From an uncultured Hungatella sp. (GTDB lineage: Bacteria; Bacillota; Clostridia; Lachnospirales; Lachnospiraceae), in contig CAJTOT010000050.1 of assembly GCA_910577935.1 (NCBI GenBank), positions 1 to 20,597 on the forward strand: a DNA stretch of 20,597 nucleotides. Reading direction: 5' to 3'. The translations under genes were made by a program, and so were the position numbers. Within the stretch, counting starts at the first letter, position 1. Each line of letters starts with the position of its first letter. This document shows positions 7,178 to 14,200 of this stretch, one piece after another. Below the pieces are notes generated by a model. That model had not been told where the DNA came from. It did no database searches and worked only from the letters and a program-made list of their open reading frames with translations.

Positions 7178-7207
7178 TTGCTTTTTCTCTTTGCAAAATG
7201 GTATAAT
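7178..7207 (+). promoter_or_regulatory. Sigma-A promoter of the tandem deoR genes
   Basis: TTGCTT (7178-7183) and a perfect TATAAT (7202-7207) are separated by 18 bp. Transcription would start near 7214, which argues against an ATG at 7219 and for the ATG at 7252 behind AAGGAGAGGA. The operator-like repeat at 7159-7168 lies just upstream, suggesting autoregulation. Confidence 0.75.
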
Positions 7208-7251
7208 GATGGCAAAAAATGAGATCTACAAAGGAGAGGAATCCGCTTGCC

Positions 7252-8016
7252 ATGAAAGAACAGAGAATCAAAGAAATGCAGGACTATATCATTGAACGTG
7301 AATCCGTGTCCTCAAAAGAGCTGTGTGAACATTTCGGCATATCCCTGAACACTGTGCGCAGGTACATCAATGATATCACAGATAATTCCAATATCGAAAA
7401 AATATACGGAGGCGTGCGGGTGCAGGTTCCCGTGTCCACCCTTCCCACCTTCTCGGAGCGAAATCAGACCCAGGGACACATGAAACGGATGATTGCCAAA
7501 AAAGCCGCTTCCTTCATCGAAGATCATGATATTATTTACATCGACTCAGGCACCACCACCATGCACCTTTTGGACTTTATTCCCCAGCACCTGCAGATAA
7601 CGGTCATCACCAACAGCTATCATATCATCCGCGCCGCCGTGGAACGCCCGGAGATCACCCTCATATGTCTTCCCGGAATGCTGGACCGAAGGACACTCTC
7701 CTTTTCAGGTGAAAATTTTAAGTTTCTGGAGACACTGAATATTCACAAGGCTTTTATGGCATGTACGGGACTGAGTATCAACGACGGCGCCACAAACTCC
7801 TTCTCCTCAGAATACACCAACAAAAAAATTGCCGTCCGAAAAGCAGATCAGATTTTTCTTCTGGCTGACAGCAGCAAATTCGGCGTGTCTACTTTGATGA
7901 CCTACTGCCCTCTGTCAGATATCGATTATGTCGTCACAGACCGGCTCCCCGACCCGCCCTTTGTCCAGCTGATCAAGGAGTACGGCAACTCTGTCATCCT
8001 GTGCGATGATGAATAG
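7252..8016 (+). CDS. DeoR-family transcriptional regulator, first of two
   Basis: This 254-residue protein has the DeoR layout: an N-terminal helix-turn-helix (about 1-55; SSKELCEHFGISLNTVRRYINDI) and a DeoRC sugar-phosphate sensor domain with IDSGTTTMHLLDFI, VITNSYH and LLADSSKFG. DeoR proteins usually repress sugar or polyol operons and are released by a phosphorylated intermediate. The recognition helix reads TVRRYI where most relatives have TVRRDL. The ATG at 7252 follows AAGGAGAGGA at a somewhat long spacing of about 11. It is divergent from the epimerase and inositol operon and shares their operator-rich region, so it is a candidate IolR-like regulator. It is about 30 bases from a second, clearly related DeoR gene, probably an old duplication. 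Which target each controls is unknown. Confidence 0.9.
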   Translation: MKEQRIKEMQDYIIERESVSSKELCEHFGISLNTVRRYINDITDNSNIEKIYGGVRVQVPVSTLPTFSERNQTQGHMKRMIAKKAASFIEDHDIIYIDSGTTTMHLLDFIPQHLQITVITNSYHIIRAAVERPEITLICLPGMLDRRTLSFSGENFKFLETLNIHKAFMACTGLSINDGATNSFSSEYTNKKIAVRKADQIFLLADSSKFGVSTLMTYCPLSDIDYVVTDRLPDPPFVQLIKEYGNSVILCDDE

Positions 8017-8045
8017 ACAATATTTGATTGCAGGAGGGGTACAAT

Positions 8046-8813
8046 ATGGGATTTGAACGTTTAAATCAACTGGAAGAATACATTAAAGAACAAAAAAGCG
8101 CCACACCAGAAGAGCTGTGTCAGAAGTTTCACATCAGCATGAGTACTCTGCGGCGGGATATCAGCCTTCTGGTGCAGAGGGGAACCGTACAGAAAGCCTA
8201 CGGATACGTGTCCTACAATTTTGAAAACGCAGGCAAAATCATTCCCTTTGATGTGAGAAATACAATACATACCCTGGAAAAGCAGGCGGCCTGCTCCGCG
8301 GCCGCCTCTCTGGTCGAAGACAACGACACCATCTATGTGGACAGCGGCTCCACCACCTGCCATCTCATTGATTATATTCAGGACCGCCAAAATATCACCG
8401 TCATCACCAGCAACCTGGATCTGATTCTCCGGGCAGCTCCCAGGGAACATATCCGCCTGCTGGCTCTTCCCGGAGAACTGAACCGAAAAAATAATTCCTT
8501 CTCCCCTGTGTCCGGCGTGGATCTGCTGTGCCACTTAAATTTTTCAAAGGCGTTTATCGCCGCCTCCGGCCTGACCCTGGAAGACGGCTTTTCTCACAGT
8601 TATCTGTCTGAACGCCCTCTCAAGCAGGCGGTGATGTCGAAAGCGGCGCGCCACTATTTTATCCTGGATGACAGCAAATTCGGGGAAAAATCTCTGCTGC
8701 ACCTCTGTCCTGTCAGCCGGGCAGATGCCATATGCACCAACCGCCTCCCCGAAGCCGCCTACATCGACTACTGCCATGAACACGGTATACCCCTTCTCAC
8801 TGCCGATTCATAA
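8046..8813 (+). CDS. DeoR-family transcriptional regulator, second of two
   Basis: This 255-residue protein has the same layout as its upstream neighbour: helix-turn-helix (TPEELCQKFHISMSTLRRDISLL, about residues 19-41) with the usual R-R-D recognition motif, then a DeoRC domain with VDSGSTTCHLIDYI, VITSNLD, LALPGELNRKNNSF and FILDDSKFG. The two proteins align through their whole length but have clearly diverged. The ATG at 8046 has AGGAGGGG at good spacing; an earlier in-frame start at 8028 precedes that site and is rejected. It starts 29 bases after the first gene's stop, so they are likely cotranscribed. Its last 17 bases overlap the 3' end of the convergent dtxR gene, with no terminator visible. 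Two sensors could read two intermediates, for example an inositol-derived and an allulose-type phosphate (inference). Confidence 0.9.
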   Translation: MGFERLNQLEEYIKEQKSATPEELCQKFHISMSTLRRDISLLVQRGTVQKAYGYVSYNFENAGKIIPFDVRNTIHTLEKQAACSAAASLVEDNDTIYVDSGSTTCHLIDYIQDRQNITVITSNLDLILRAAPREHIRLLALPGELNRKNNSFSPVSGVDLLCHLNFSKAFIAASGLTLEDGFSHSYLSERPLKQAVMSKAARHYFILDDSKFGEKSLLHLCPVSRADAICTNRLPEAAYIDYCHEHGIPLLTADS

Positions 8814-9159
8814 ACCGCTTGATCCCCTGAAACGTGTCGTCGCTGATAATATGTTCCATCTTGCAGGCATCCTCCTCCGCGGTCTGAGGGTTCACGCCGC
8901 TTACCTTCTGCAGAAATTCCGTCAGAAGCTGGTGGCGCTCATAGATTCCGGCGGCCTTTTTCTGCCCCTTTTCGGTGAGCTCGATCTCACCGCCTGTCTC
9001 AACCGTAATATATCCGTCTTCTCTCAGGATTCCCACAGCCCTGCTGACGCTGGGCTTGCTGAAGTTCAGCGCCCTGGCAATATCGATGGAACGGACGATG
9101 CCCCTCTTCTCCTTCAGCATCAGTATGGTTTCCAGATAGTTTTCTCCTGATTCGTACAT
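8797..9159 (-). CDS. DtxR/MntR-family metal-dependent repressor
   Basis: This 120-residue protein has an N-terminal winged helix (about 1-60: SGENYLETILMLKE, VRSIDIARALNFSKPSVSRAVGILREDGYI, GEIELTEKGQKKA) and a short C-terminal metal-binding and dimerisation helix region (ERHQLLTEFL, EEDACKMEHIISDDTF). Cys98, Glu101 and His102 are probable metal ligands, as in the MntR/IdeR short form; no SH3-like third domain is present. Family members repress iron or manganese uptake when loaded with Fe(II) or Mn(II). It lies downstream of the feo genes but apart from them, behind a possible terminator and its own promoter. The ATG at 9159 follows AAAAGGGGG. Its 3' end overlaps the convergent deoR gene. Whether it senses iron or manganese cannot be told. 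Confidence 0.9.
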   Translation of the reverse strand: MYESGENYLETILMLKEKRGIVRSIDIARALNFSKPSVSRAVGILREDGYITVETGGEIELTEKGQKKAAGIYERHQLLTEFLQKVSGVNPQTAEEDACKMEHIISDDTFQGIKRFMNRQ

Positions 9160-9199
9160 GGCTGTTCCCCCTTTTTTAATTTGACAAAATTGTTCCTTT

Positions 9200-9228
9200 A
9201 TGTTAACACAGAAACTCTCCCGCGTCCA
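9200..9228 (-). promoter_or_regulatory. Candidate promoter of the dtxR gene
   Basis: Minus-strand TGGACG (9223-9228) and TAACAT (9200-9205) are separated by 17 bp, each matching consensus at 4 of 6 positions. The dtxR start codon is about 40 bases downstream. A TGTTAACA palindrome overlaps the -10. This is a modest match. Confidence 0.4.
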
Positions 9229-9260
9229 GTGCTTCGCCGCCGCCCATATCGGACAAACTT

Positions 9261-9296
9261 AAAGAGGAACAACCGCCCTGGCAGTCGCTCCTCTTT
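9261..9296 (-). terminator. Possible terminator after the feo operon
   Basis: AAAGAGGA (9261-9268) and TCCTCTTT (9289-9296) form an 8-bp stem around a 20-base loop that holds a small GCC/GGC stem, about 20 bases past the short fur stop codon. The T-run on the minus strand is weak (AAGTTTGT), so termination may be partial. Confidence 0.45.
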
Positions 9297-9314
9297 CTTC
9301 CCCTCATCTGCTGT

Positions 9315-9578
9315 TTACGCAGTCGCCCCATCCAGATCGATGCGGTACATGTTTTTCCTGTGAATCAGCCCTGTCTCCTCCAGGGTCTTCACCATCCGGT
9401 AAACCGTGGCCATGCCGATGTCAGGGTCTTCCTTGATGGCCTGATAGTAGATTTCTTTACAGCTGCAGCACTCATCCCGCAAAATCACGTCCAGCAGAAT
9501 CTTTCTCTGACTGGTAATCCGGCACCCCGCCTTTTTAAGTTCCTGCAGAATATAACTTTTCTTGTCCTGGATCGACAA
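9315..9578 (-). CDS. Short Fur-family protein, winged-helix domain only
   Basis: This 87-residue protein matches only the DNA-binding half of Fur/PerR/Zur proteins (GCRITSQRKILLDVI, KEIYYQA, DIGMATVYRMVKTLEETGLIHR). The usual 130-150-residue family has a C-terminal dimerisation and metal-sensing domain rich in His; here the frame stops at DLDGATA, and no Fur C-terminal motif is seen in the frame past the stop, so it does not look like a recent frameshift. A local cluster Cys37, Cys38, Cys40 could bind metal but is untested. The start is TTG at 9578, with GGGGGAGG four bases upstream and no other in-frame start. It lies 34 bases after feoB and is probably the last gene of the feo operon. It may act as an iron-linked regulator or as a competitor of full-length Fur (inference). 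Confidence 0.8.
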   Translation of the reverse strand: MSIQDKKSYILQELKKAGCRITSQRKILLDVILRDECCSCKEIYYQAIKEDPDIGMATVYRMVKTLEETGLIHRKNMYRIDLDGATA

Positions 9579-9612
9579 ATAACCTCCCCCTTTCGATTTT
9601 AAAAAGATATAT

Positions 9613-11661
9613 TTAGAAAATCATATTTCCCACTATATTGATGAGCATAGCCACAATATAGGCTGTCGCCATCTGGAAGCCCACGGCCCGGAGGGTCCAT
9701 TTCCAGGAGCCGTACTCTCTCTTCATGGCTCCCACGGCTGCGAAGCAGGGCATGCACAGCAGGTTAAATGCCATGTAAGCGTAGGCGGATACCTGGTTAA
9801 AGACCTCTGTGATCGCCGGCAGCCCTTCCTCGCCGGCCATAACCGCCTCAACCGTCTCCTCGCTGACATTGCCGAACAGCTGGCCGAAGGTCGCCACAAT
9901 ATTCTCCTTGGCGATCCAGCCGGTAACCACGCCCACAGACGCTCTCCAGTCCGCGAATCCGAGAGGCGCGAAGATCCACTTGATTCCGTTTCCGACGGAG
10001 GCAAGAAGACTCTCCTCCATATCGCACATACCGCCGAAATTAAAGCTGGACAAGAACCAGATGAGAACCGTGGAGGCAAAGATCACAGTGCCTGCCTTTA
10101 CCGCAAAGCCTTTCACCTTCTCCCAGGCATGGATCAGTACACTTTTCAGCGTGGGAATCCTGTACTGGGGCAGCTCCATGATAAAATTGGAAGTCTCGCT
10201 TTTAAAAGCGAATTTATTTAAAATCAGGGCCCCGAGAATCGCCACGATGATGCCCAGCATGTAGACGGAGAACACCACCATAGTCTGATTGCTGTCCGCA
10301 AACAAGGTTGCCGCAAACATGGCGTAGATGGGCAGCTTGGCTCCGCAGGACATAAAAGGAGTAATCATCATGGTAATCTTTCTGTCCTTGTCGCTCTCCA
10401 GAGTCCTGGAGGCCATGAGAGCCGGAACCGAACATCCGAATCCCATGAGCATGGGGATAAAGGAGCGGCCGCTGAGGCCGAAATGCCTGAAAATTCGGTC
10501 CATGACAAAAGCCACTCTGGCCATGTAGCCGCTGTCCTCCAGGAAGGACATGAGAAGGAACAGCACCAGAACCAGAGGCAGAAAGCCGAACACGGCGCCC
10601 ACACCGTCCAGACAGCTTGTAACCAGGCCCACAGCCCATTCGGAGGCTCCCATGCCTTCCGCCACGCCGACGGCTCCGTCAGCCACAAAGGCCCACGCTT
10701 CCTCCACGATGCCGGCCAGCCACACGCCGGGACTTGGAAGCTCCGGGATAAACAGGAAATTCTCGCTGAAGGTACAGGCGAACAGCAGGTACATGACAGC
10801 GGCAAAAATGGGGAGAGCCAGAAGCCGGTTGGTGAGAATTTTATCCAGCTTGTCGGACTTGGTCTCCTGGTGGCCTTTTCCGCTTTTTTTCACACAGTCC
10901 TTTACCACCTTGGCGATAAACTGATAGCGGCTGTCGGCTATCTTTGCCTCCGCGTCTCCCCCTGCCGCCTTGTCGGCCGCCTTCACCAGCGTCTCCACCG
11001 CCGCCTGTTTGTCAGACGGAACCGTCTTCGCGATAATCTCGTCATTCTCCGCCAGCTTGATGGCTTTCCAACAATTTTCTTCAGATTCTGCATCCCCCAG
11101 AGCGTCGGCAATGGATGAGATAGCATCTGCTAACTGGCTGTCAAAAACCGTCAGCCTGTTGGGTTTTACCCCTTTCTTCGCCACCTCCACGGCAGCGTCC
11201 ATCAGCTCTTTTAGACCTTTTCCTGTCCTGGCCGCAATGGGAACCACCGGCGCTCCCAGAATCTCCGAAAGTCTTCCGCAGTCGATCTTGTCGCCTCTTC
11301 CCTCCACTTCATCCATCATGTTCATGGCCACCACCATGGGAATCCGCGTCTCCATAATCTGCATGGTCAGATACAGGTTTCTCTCAATGCTGGTGCCGTC
11401 CACAATATTGATAACCGCATCCGGCTTCTCCTTCACTATGTAATCCCTGGCCACGATCTCCTCCGCGGAGTAGGGGGACAGGGAGTATGTGCCTGGAAGG
11501 TCCATGATGATAACTTCCCTGTCCTTCTTGTACACCCCGTCCTTTTTCTCCACGGTCACGCCGGGCCAGTTTCCCACGTGCTGCCGGGAACCTGTGATCT
11601 CATTGAACAACGTGGTTTTTCCACAGTTTGGATTGCCTGCCAAAGCAATTGTTATACTCAT
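9613..11661 (-). CDS. feoB: Ferrous iron transport protein B
   Basis: This 682-residue Fe(II) transporter has an N-terminal cytosolic GTPase domain and a multi-span membrane domain. The G motifs are G1 GNPNCGKTT (9-17), G3 DLPG (54-57), G4 NMMD (114-117) and a G5-like AARTGKG (143-149); residues about 150-260 form the helical regulator. From about 280 come the membrane spans with the two Gate domains: SFLEDSGYMARVAFVMDR, MGFGCSVPALMASRT, and TPFMSCGAKLPIY with the cysteine often found in Fe(II)-path motifs. Length is typical (650-770) and nothing is broken. The ATG at 11661 follows AAGAGGAG. It sits in the order feoA-feoA-feoB-short fur, with a 73-base gap after the second feoA. Iron repression through the Fur box at 12266-12280 is expected. 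Confidence 0.97.
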   Translation of the reverse strand: MSITIALAGNPNCGKTTLFNEITGSRQHVGNWPGVTVEKKDGVYKKDREVIIMDLPGTYSLSPYSAEEIVARDYIVKEKPDAVINIVDGTSIERNLYLTMQIMETRIPMVVAMNMMDEVEGRGDKIDCGRLSEILGAPVVPIAARTGKGLKELMDAAVEVAKKGVKPNRLTVFDSQLADAISSIADALGDAESEENCWKAIKLAENDEIIAKTVPSDKQAAVETLVKAADKAAGGDAEAKIADSRYQFIAKVVKDCVKKSGKGHQETKSDKLDKILTNRLLALPIFAAVMYLLFACTFSENFLFIPELPSPGVWLAGIVEEAWAFVADGAVGVAEGMGASEWAVGLVTSCLDGVGAVFGFLPLVLVLFLLMSFLEDSGYMARVAFVMDRIFRHFGLSGRSFIPMLMGFGCSVPALMASRTLESDKDRKITMMITPFMSCGAKLPIYAMFAATLFADSNQTMVVFSVYMLGIIVAILGALILNKFAFKSETSNFIMELPQYRIPTLKSVLIHAWEKVKGFAVKAGTVIFASTVLIWFLSSFNFGGMCDMEESLLASVGNGIKWIFAPLGFADWRASVGVVTGWIAKENIVATFGQLFGNVSEETVEAVMAGEEGLPAITEVFNQVSAYAYMAFNLLCMPCFAAVGAMKREYGSWKWTLRAVGFQMATAYIVAMLINIVGNMIF

Positions 11662-11734
11662 TTTTTATTCTCCTCTTGGTTAGTTTTTGCTAACTTCTTG
11701 CACAAAAAACAGCCCGGTTGTCGCCTTCCCGCTG

Positions 11735-11956
11735 TCACATTTCCACCTGTATCTGGGCTGCTTCGTCTTTTCTGAGGCTCAACTCGTATCCTCTCACGTT
11801 GACCTCGATCGGGTCTCCCAGCGGGGCCGCCTTGATCACCTTGATCTCCACTCCCGGCGTCACTCCCATATCCATGATTCTTCTCTTCATGGCGCCGGTG
11901 GTGCCGATGGAACTCACCTTCCCCTTCTGCCCGGGCTTCAAATCTCTCAATGTCAT
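11735..11956 (-). CDS. feoA: Ferrous iron transport protein A, second copy
   Basis: This 73-residue SH3-like FeoA protein has the family pattern MTLRDLKPGQKGKV, then RRIMDMGVTPGVEIKV and APLGDPIEVNVRGYELSLRKDEA. FeoA is a small cytosolic partner needed for FeoB activity. The ATG follows GAAGGGAG. It is 51 bases downstream of the other feoA copy and 73 bases upstream of feoB. The gap to feoB holds a weak CAGC/GCTG hairpin followed by six T on the minus strand and a GTTAG/CTAAC hairpin, which could tune feoB expression. This copy keeps the PLGDP motif that the first copy lacks. Confidence 0.93.
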   Translation of the reverse strand: MTLRDLKPGQKGKVSSIGTTGAMKRRIMDMGVTPGVEIKVIKAAPLGDPIEVNVRGYELSLRKDEAAQIQVEM

Positions 11957-12007
11957 ATCTGTACTCTCCCTTCTAAAATCTAAAGCTGTCCCGCCCTCAG
12001 GCAGCGG

Positions 12008-12223
12008 TCAGCCGTTCACCATAATCCTGTTGGCAAGGCCCCGGTTCAAGGCCACTTTCACGCCCTTCACCATGAGGATCATGCCGCTGGCGTTCTCACC
12101 TACCACGCGGACTTTCTCGCCCCTGATAAAACCGAGATCCTGAAGATGACGCTTCATCTCCTCCTGTCCTTTAAACTCCGTAATAGTTCTCGTCTCACCT
12201 TCCATAACCATCGCTAATGGCAT
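12008..12223 (-). CDS. feoA: Ferrous iron transport protein A, first copy
   Basis: This FeoA paralogue of about 71 residues (MPLAMVMEGETRTITEF, MKRHLQDLGFIRGEKVRVV, GMILMVKGVKVALNRGLANRIMV) is an SH3-like small protein. It differs from the second copy by having SGMILMVKG in place of LGDPIEVNVRG, so the two are not interchangeable by sequence. I chose ATG 12223, where GGGGTGAGC gives normal Shine-Dalgarno spacing; a GTG two codons earlier (12229) with AAGG upstream is equally possible. It is the first gene of the feo operon, directly behind the promoter and Fur-box-like palindrome. Paired feoA genes are common in Clostridia. Confidence 0.92.
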   Translation of the reverse strand: MPLAMVMEGETRTITEFKGQEEMKRHLQDLGFIRGEKVRVVGENASGMILMVKGVKVALNRGLANRIMVNG

Positions 12224-12265
12224 GCTCACCCCATCCTTCCATCATTCATTATTTCGTTATCTCAT

Positions 12266-12280
12266 TGATATCGATTATCA
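12266..12280. promoter_or_regulatory. Fur-box-like palindrome at the feo operon start
   Basis: TGATATCGATTATCA matches the 7-1-7 Fur box TGATAAT-N-ATTATCA at 12 of the 14 paired positions. It lies 12-26 bases downstream of the feo -10, over the expected transcription start, where a bound repressor would block initiation. A full-length Fur encoded elsewhere is the most likely ligand; the short Fur at 9315-9578 is another candidate. Confidence 0.7.
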
Positions 12281-12291
12281 TTTTCGTAGTT

Positions 12292-12320
12292 ATCATACGC
12301 TAACATCCAAAAAAAGTCAA
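12292..12320 (-). promoter_or_regulatory. Sigma-A promoter of the feo operon
   Basis: Minus-strand TTGACT (12315-12320) and TATGAT (12292-12297) are separated by 17 bp. The -35 overlaps the end of the MATE terminator stem, and that terminator's T-run lies in the promoter spacer. Confidence 0.78.
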
Positions 12321-12358
12321 GACCTGATATTGAAAAAAATTCTCAATAACAGGTCTTG
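12318..12358 (-). terminator. Rho-independent terminator of the MATE gene
   Basis: CAAGACCTG-A-TATTGA (12318-12333) pairs with TCAATA-A-CAGGTCTTG (12343-12358), a 16-bp stem with one mismatch and a 9-base loop. On the minus strand it is followed by ACTTTTTTT. It lies 9 bases past the MATE stop codon. Confidence 0.88.
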
Positions 12359-12366
12359 TCTCCCGA

Positions 12367-13734
12367 TTATGTCTCCGTCTCAAGCTGATTTCTCTCAAAA
12401 ATCTTTTTCAGCATCACCACGGACGCGGCGGCCAGAACCAACTCTGCCAGGGGCTGGGCGTAGGCCAGTCCATACAGAGGGAAGAGATAATTCAAGATAA
12501 ACAGCGCCGGGATCTCCAAAATGATCTTTCTCATAATGGCAAATACAAATGCGTTTTTTCCCATTCCCAGCGCCTGGAACACCCCCACTGCCAGAAAATC
12601 CATGTAAATCAGAGGCTGGCCCAGGCAGAAGGCCCTCAGGAATTTTGTCCCGTAGCCTACGATCACATCATTGTCCATGAACAGGCGGACCAGTCCTCCC
12701 GCCCCGACAAAATATCCCACAGACACGGCAGTCATGGCCGGGAGCATCAGTTTGATGGCGAAAAGAATGGTGTCCTTCATGCGCCGGTGATTTCCGCTGG
12801 CGTAAGTGTAGCTGACCAGGGGCATGATTCCCTGGGAGAAGCCGAGAGCGATCTGAAAAGGCACCATATTGATCTTCTGGGCAATTCCCATGGACGCCAC
12901 CGCATCCGCCCCGTATACCGAGGTAAAATTGTTGAGGATAGTGGTTCCCGTCACGTTGAGAAGATTCTGAATGGACGCCGGGACTCCCACAGCGCAGATT
13001 CCCAGGACAACAGCCCGCTCAAACCCGATCTTCCTGGGGTTGACGCAGACAAAGGTGGACTTCCGCTTTACATACATAAACACGAAGAAATACAGGCAGG
13101 CAAAGCAGTTGGACAGGAAGGTGGCAAGACCGGCTCCCGCCGCGCCCATGTTAAGGCCCCATGGCAGAATAAAAATAGGGTCCAGTATCATATTGAGAAA
13201 ACAGCCGCTCATGGTTCCTATGCTGGCGTGGAGAGAGGACCCTTCCGAGCGCACAAGGTACGCCATGACCACGTTCAGGATAGAAGGAGCCGCGCCCCAG
13301 GTCACCGTCCACAGCATATAACTGTCTGTCGCCGCCCTGGTAGTCTCGTCAGCCCCCAGAAGCGTCAGCAGAGGCACTTTTAACACAGTGCACATAAGAG
13401 AAAATAAAAGACCGCACAGCAGGGAACAGTAAAAGCCAAAGGCCGAACTGCGCCTCACAGTCTCATAATCCTTGCGTCCCATAGCCCGGCTCATCATGCT
13501 GGAGGTTCCCACGCCGAAAAGGTTATTCACCGCGTTAAATGCCAGAAGCACCGGGTAGGCCAAAGTCACGGCCGCGTTCTGAACGGGATCGTTGAGCATT
13601 CCTACAAAATACGTATCTGCCAGATTGTAGATGACCATCACCAGAGAGCTGAGTATCGTCGGGACAGCCAGCTTGGCTATGGCCCGTGGGATGGGCAGCT
13701 TCTCAAACAGCAGTATTTTTTCGTTTTCTTCCAA
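12367..13734 (-). CDS. MATE family efflux transporter
   Basis: This 455-residue inner-membrane protein has about 12 predicted spans in two related halves, typical of MATE (MatE, DinF/NorM-type) cation-coupled exporters of drugs or metabolites. Marks include PRAIAKLAVPTILSSLVMVIYNLADTYFVGML at the N-terminus, GTSSMMSRAMGRKDY, and NMVPFQIALGFSQGIMPLVSYTYASGNHRRMK at the start of the second half. The start is TTG at 13734, with AAAGGAG nine bases upstream; the longer frame from 13791 would begin in the promoter and is rejected. It has its own promoter and terminator and stands alone. The substrate cannot be inferred: the promoter region is shared divergently with a lysine-riboswitch transporter, but nothing ties the two functions together. 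Confidence 0.92.
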   Translation of the reverse strand: MEENEKILLFEKLPIPRAIAKLAVPTILSSLVMVIYNLADTYFVGMLNDPVQNAAVTLAYPVLLAFNAVNNLFGVGTSSMMSRAMGRKDYETVRRSSAFGFYCSLLCGLLFSLMCTVLKVPLLTLLGADETTRAATDSYMLWTVTWGAAPSILNVVMAYLVRSEGSSLHASIGTMSGCFLNMILDPIFILPWGLNMGAAGAGLATFLSNCFACLYFFVFMYVKRKSTFVCVNPRKIGFERAVVLGICAVGVPASIQNLLNVTGTTILNNFTSVYGADAVASMGIAQKINMVPFQIALGFSQGIMPLVSYTYASGNHRRMKDTILFAIKLMLPAMTAVSVGYFVGAGGLVRLFMDNDVIVGYGTKFLRAFCLGQPLIYMDFLAVGVFQALGMGKNAFVFAIMRKIILEIPALFILNYLFPLYGLAYAQPLAELVLAAASVVMLKKIFERNQLETET

Positions 13735-13781
13735 ATAAAACAGCTCCTTTCTTTCCTGTCCGATTTTGAGACAATATAACA

Positions 13782-13810
13782 ATTCTATCACGGTTTGCCA
13801 AAAAAGACAA
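13782..13810 (-). promoter_or_regulatory. Sigma-A promoter of the MATE gene
   Basis: Minus-strand TTGTCT (13805-13810) and TAGAAT (13782-13787) are separated by 17 bp, about 45 bases upstream of the TTG start at 13734. Confidence 0.7.
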
Positions 13811-13838
13811 CTGCCGGCAAAATTCCTTCATTTTATAC

Positions 13839-13867
13839 TTTCCTTTTCCCCTAAACCGTGATACAAT
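13839..13867 (+). promoter_or_regulatory. Candidate promoter of the riboswitch-controlled transporter
   Basis: TACAAT (13862-13867) is a good -10. At 17-bp spacing the -35 would be TTTCCT (13839-13844), a weak match. Transcription would start near 13874, about 75 bases before the L-box aptamer. Confidence 0.5.
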
Positions 13868-13949
13868 AACACAAACCTGCCGCCCTGCTGCCGGCTGCTC
13901 CACAGACAGCCGCGGACAATGCGGCGGCATACAACCGCAAATCGTAACA

Positions 13950-14110
13950 TGATAGAGGCGCGGAATTCAAGAGTATCAGGACCAGAAAGGCCGGACCGCC
14001 GGTTCTGAGAAAGGGGATTTCGCCGAAGGGTCTTCTGCCGGTCCGGCAGCCGGCCCTGGGACGACGCAGAATATGCGGCGTACTGTCACGGATGTGGAGC
14101 GCTATCTGTA
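13950..14110 (+). ncRNA. Lysine riboswitch (L-box) aptamer
   Basis: Recognised by conserved blocks in the right order and spacing when compared, from memory, with the Bacillus subtilis lysC leader: GATAG (13951, 5' side of P1), AGAGGCGCGG, TTCAAGAGTA (13966-13975), GAAAGGGGATTTCGCCGAAG (14009-14028), CTGTCA (14083-14088) and TGGAGCGCTATC (14095-14106). P1 closes as GATAG (13951-13955) with CTATC (14102-14106). GC-rich helices lie between the blocks, such as GCCGGACCG/CGGTCCGGC. A terminator follows at once. The riboswitch turns off downstream genes when lysine is abundant. It precedes the NhaC-family gene at 14399. An Rfam covariance search has not been run. Confidence 0.88.
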
Positions 14111-14140
14111 TTGCCGGATTAATATAGTTTGTCCATGACA

Positions 14141-14180
14141 GACACCGCATACGCGCTCCCCGCCGTCTGCGGTGTTTTTG
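14141..14180 (+). terminator. Riboswitch expression-platform terminator
   Basis: ACACCGCA (14142-14149) pairs with TGCGGTGT (14168-14175), followed by TTTT, on the plus strand about 35 bases after the L-box P1. A candidate antiterminator pairs TCTGT (14105-14109, overlapping the P1 3' strand) with ACAGA (14138-14142, overlapping the terminator foot), so P1 closure would favour termination. That pairing is only 5 bp and tentative. Confidence 0.75.
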
Positions 14181-14200
14181 ACTCTCCCGGCGGTATCCCC

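Noticed and set aside
7219..7251. Upstream ATG at 7219 for the first deoR gene
   Set aside because: It would lie about 5 bases after the expected transcription start and ahead of the AAGGAGAGGA site; ATG 7252 fits both signals better.
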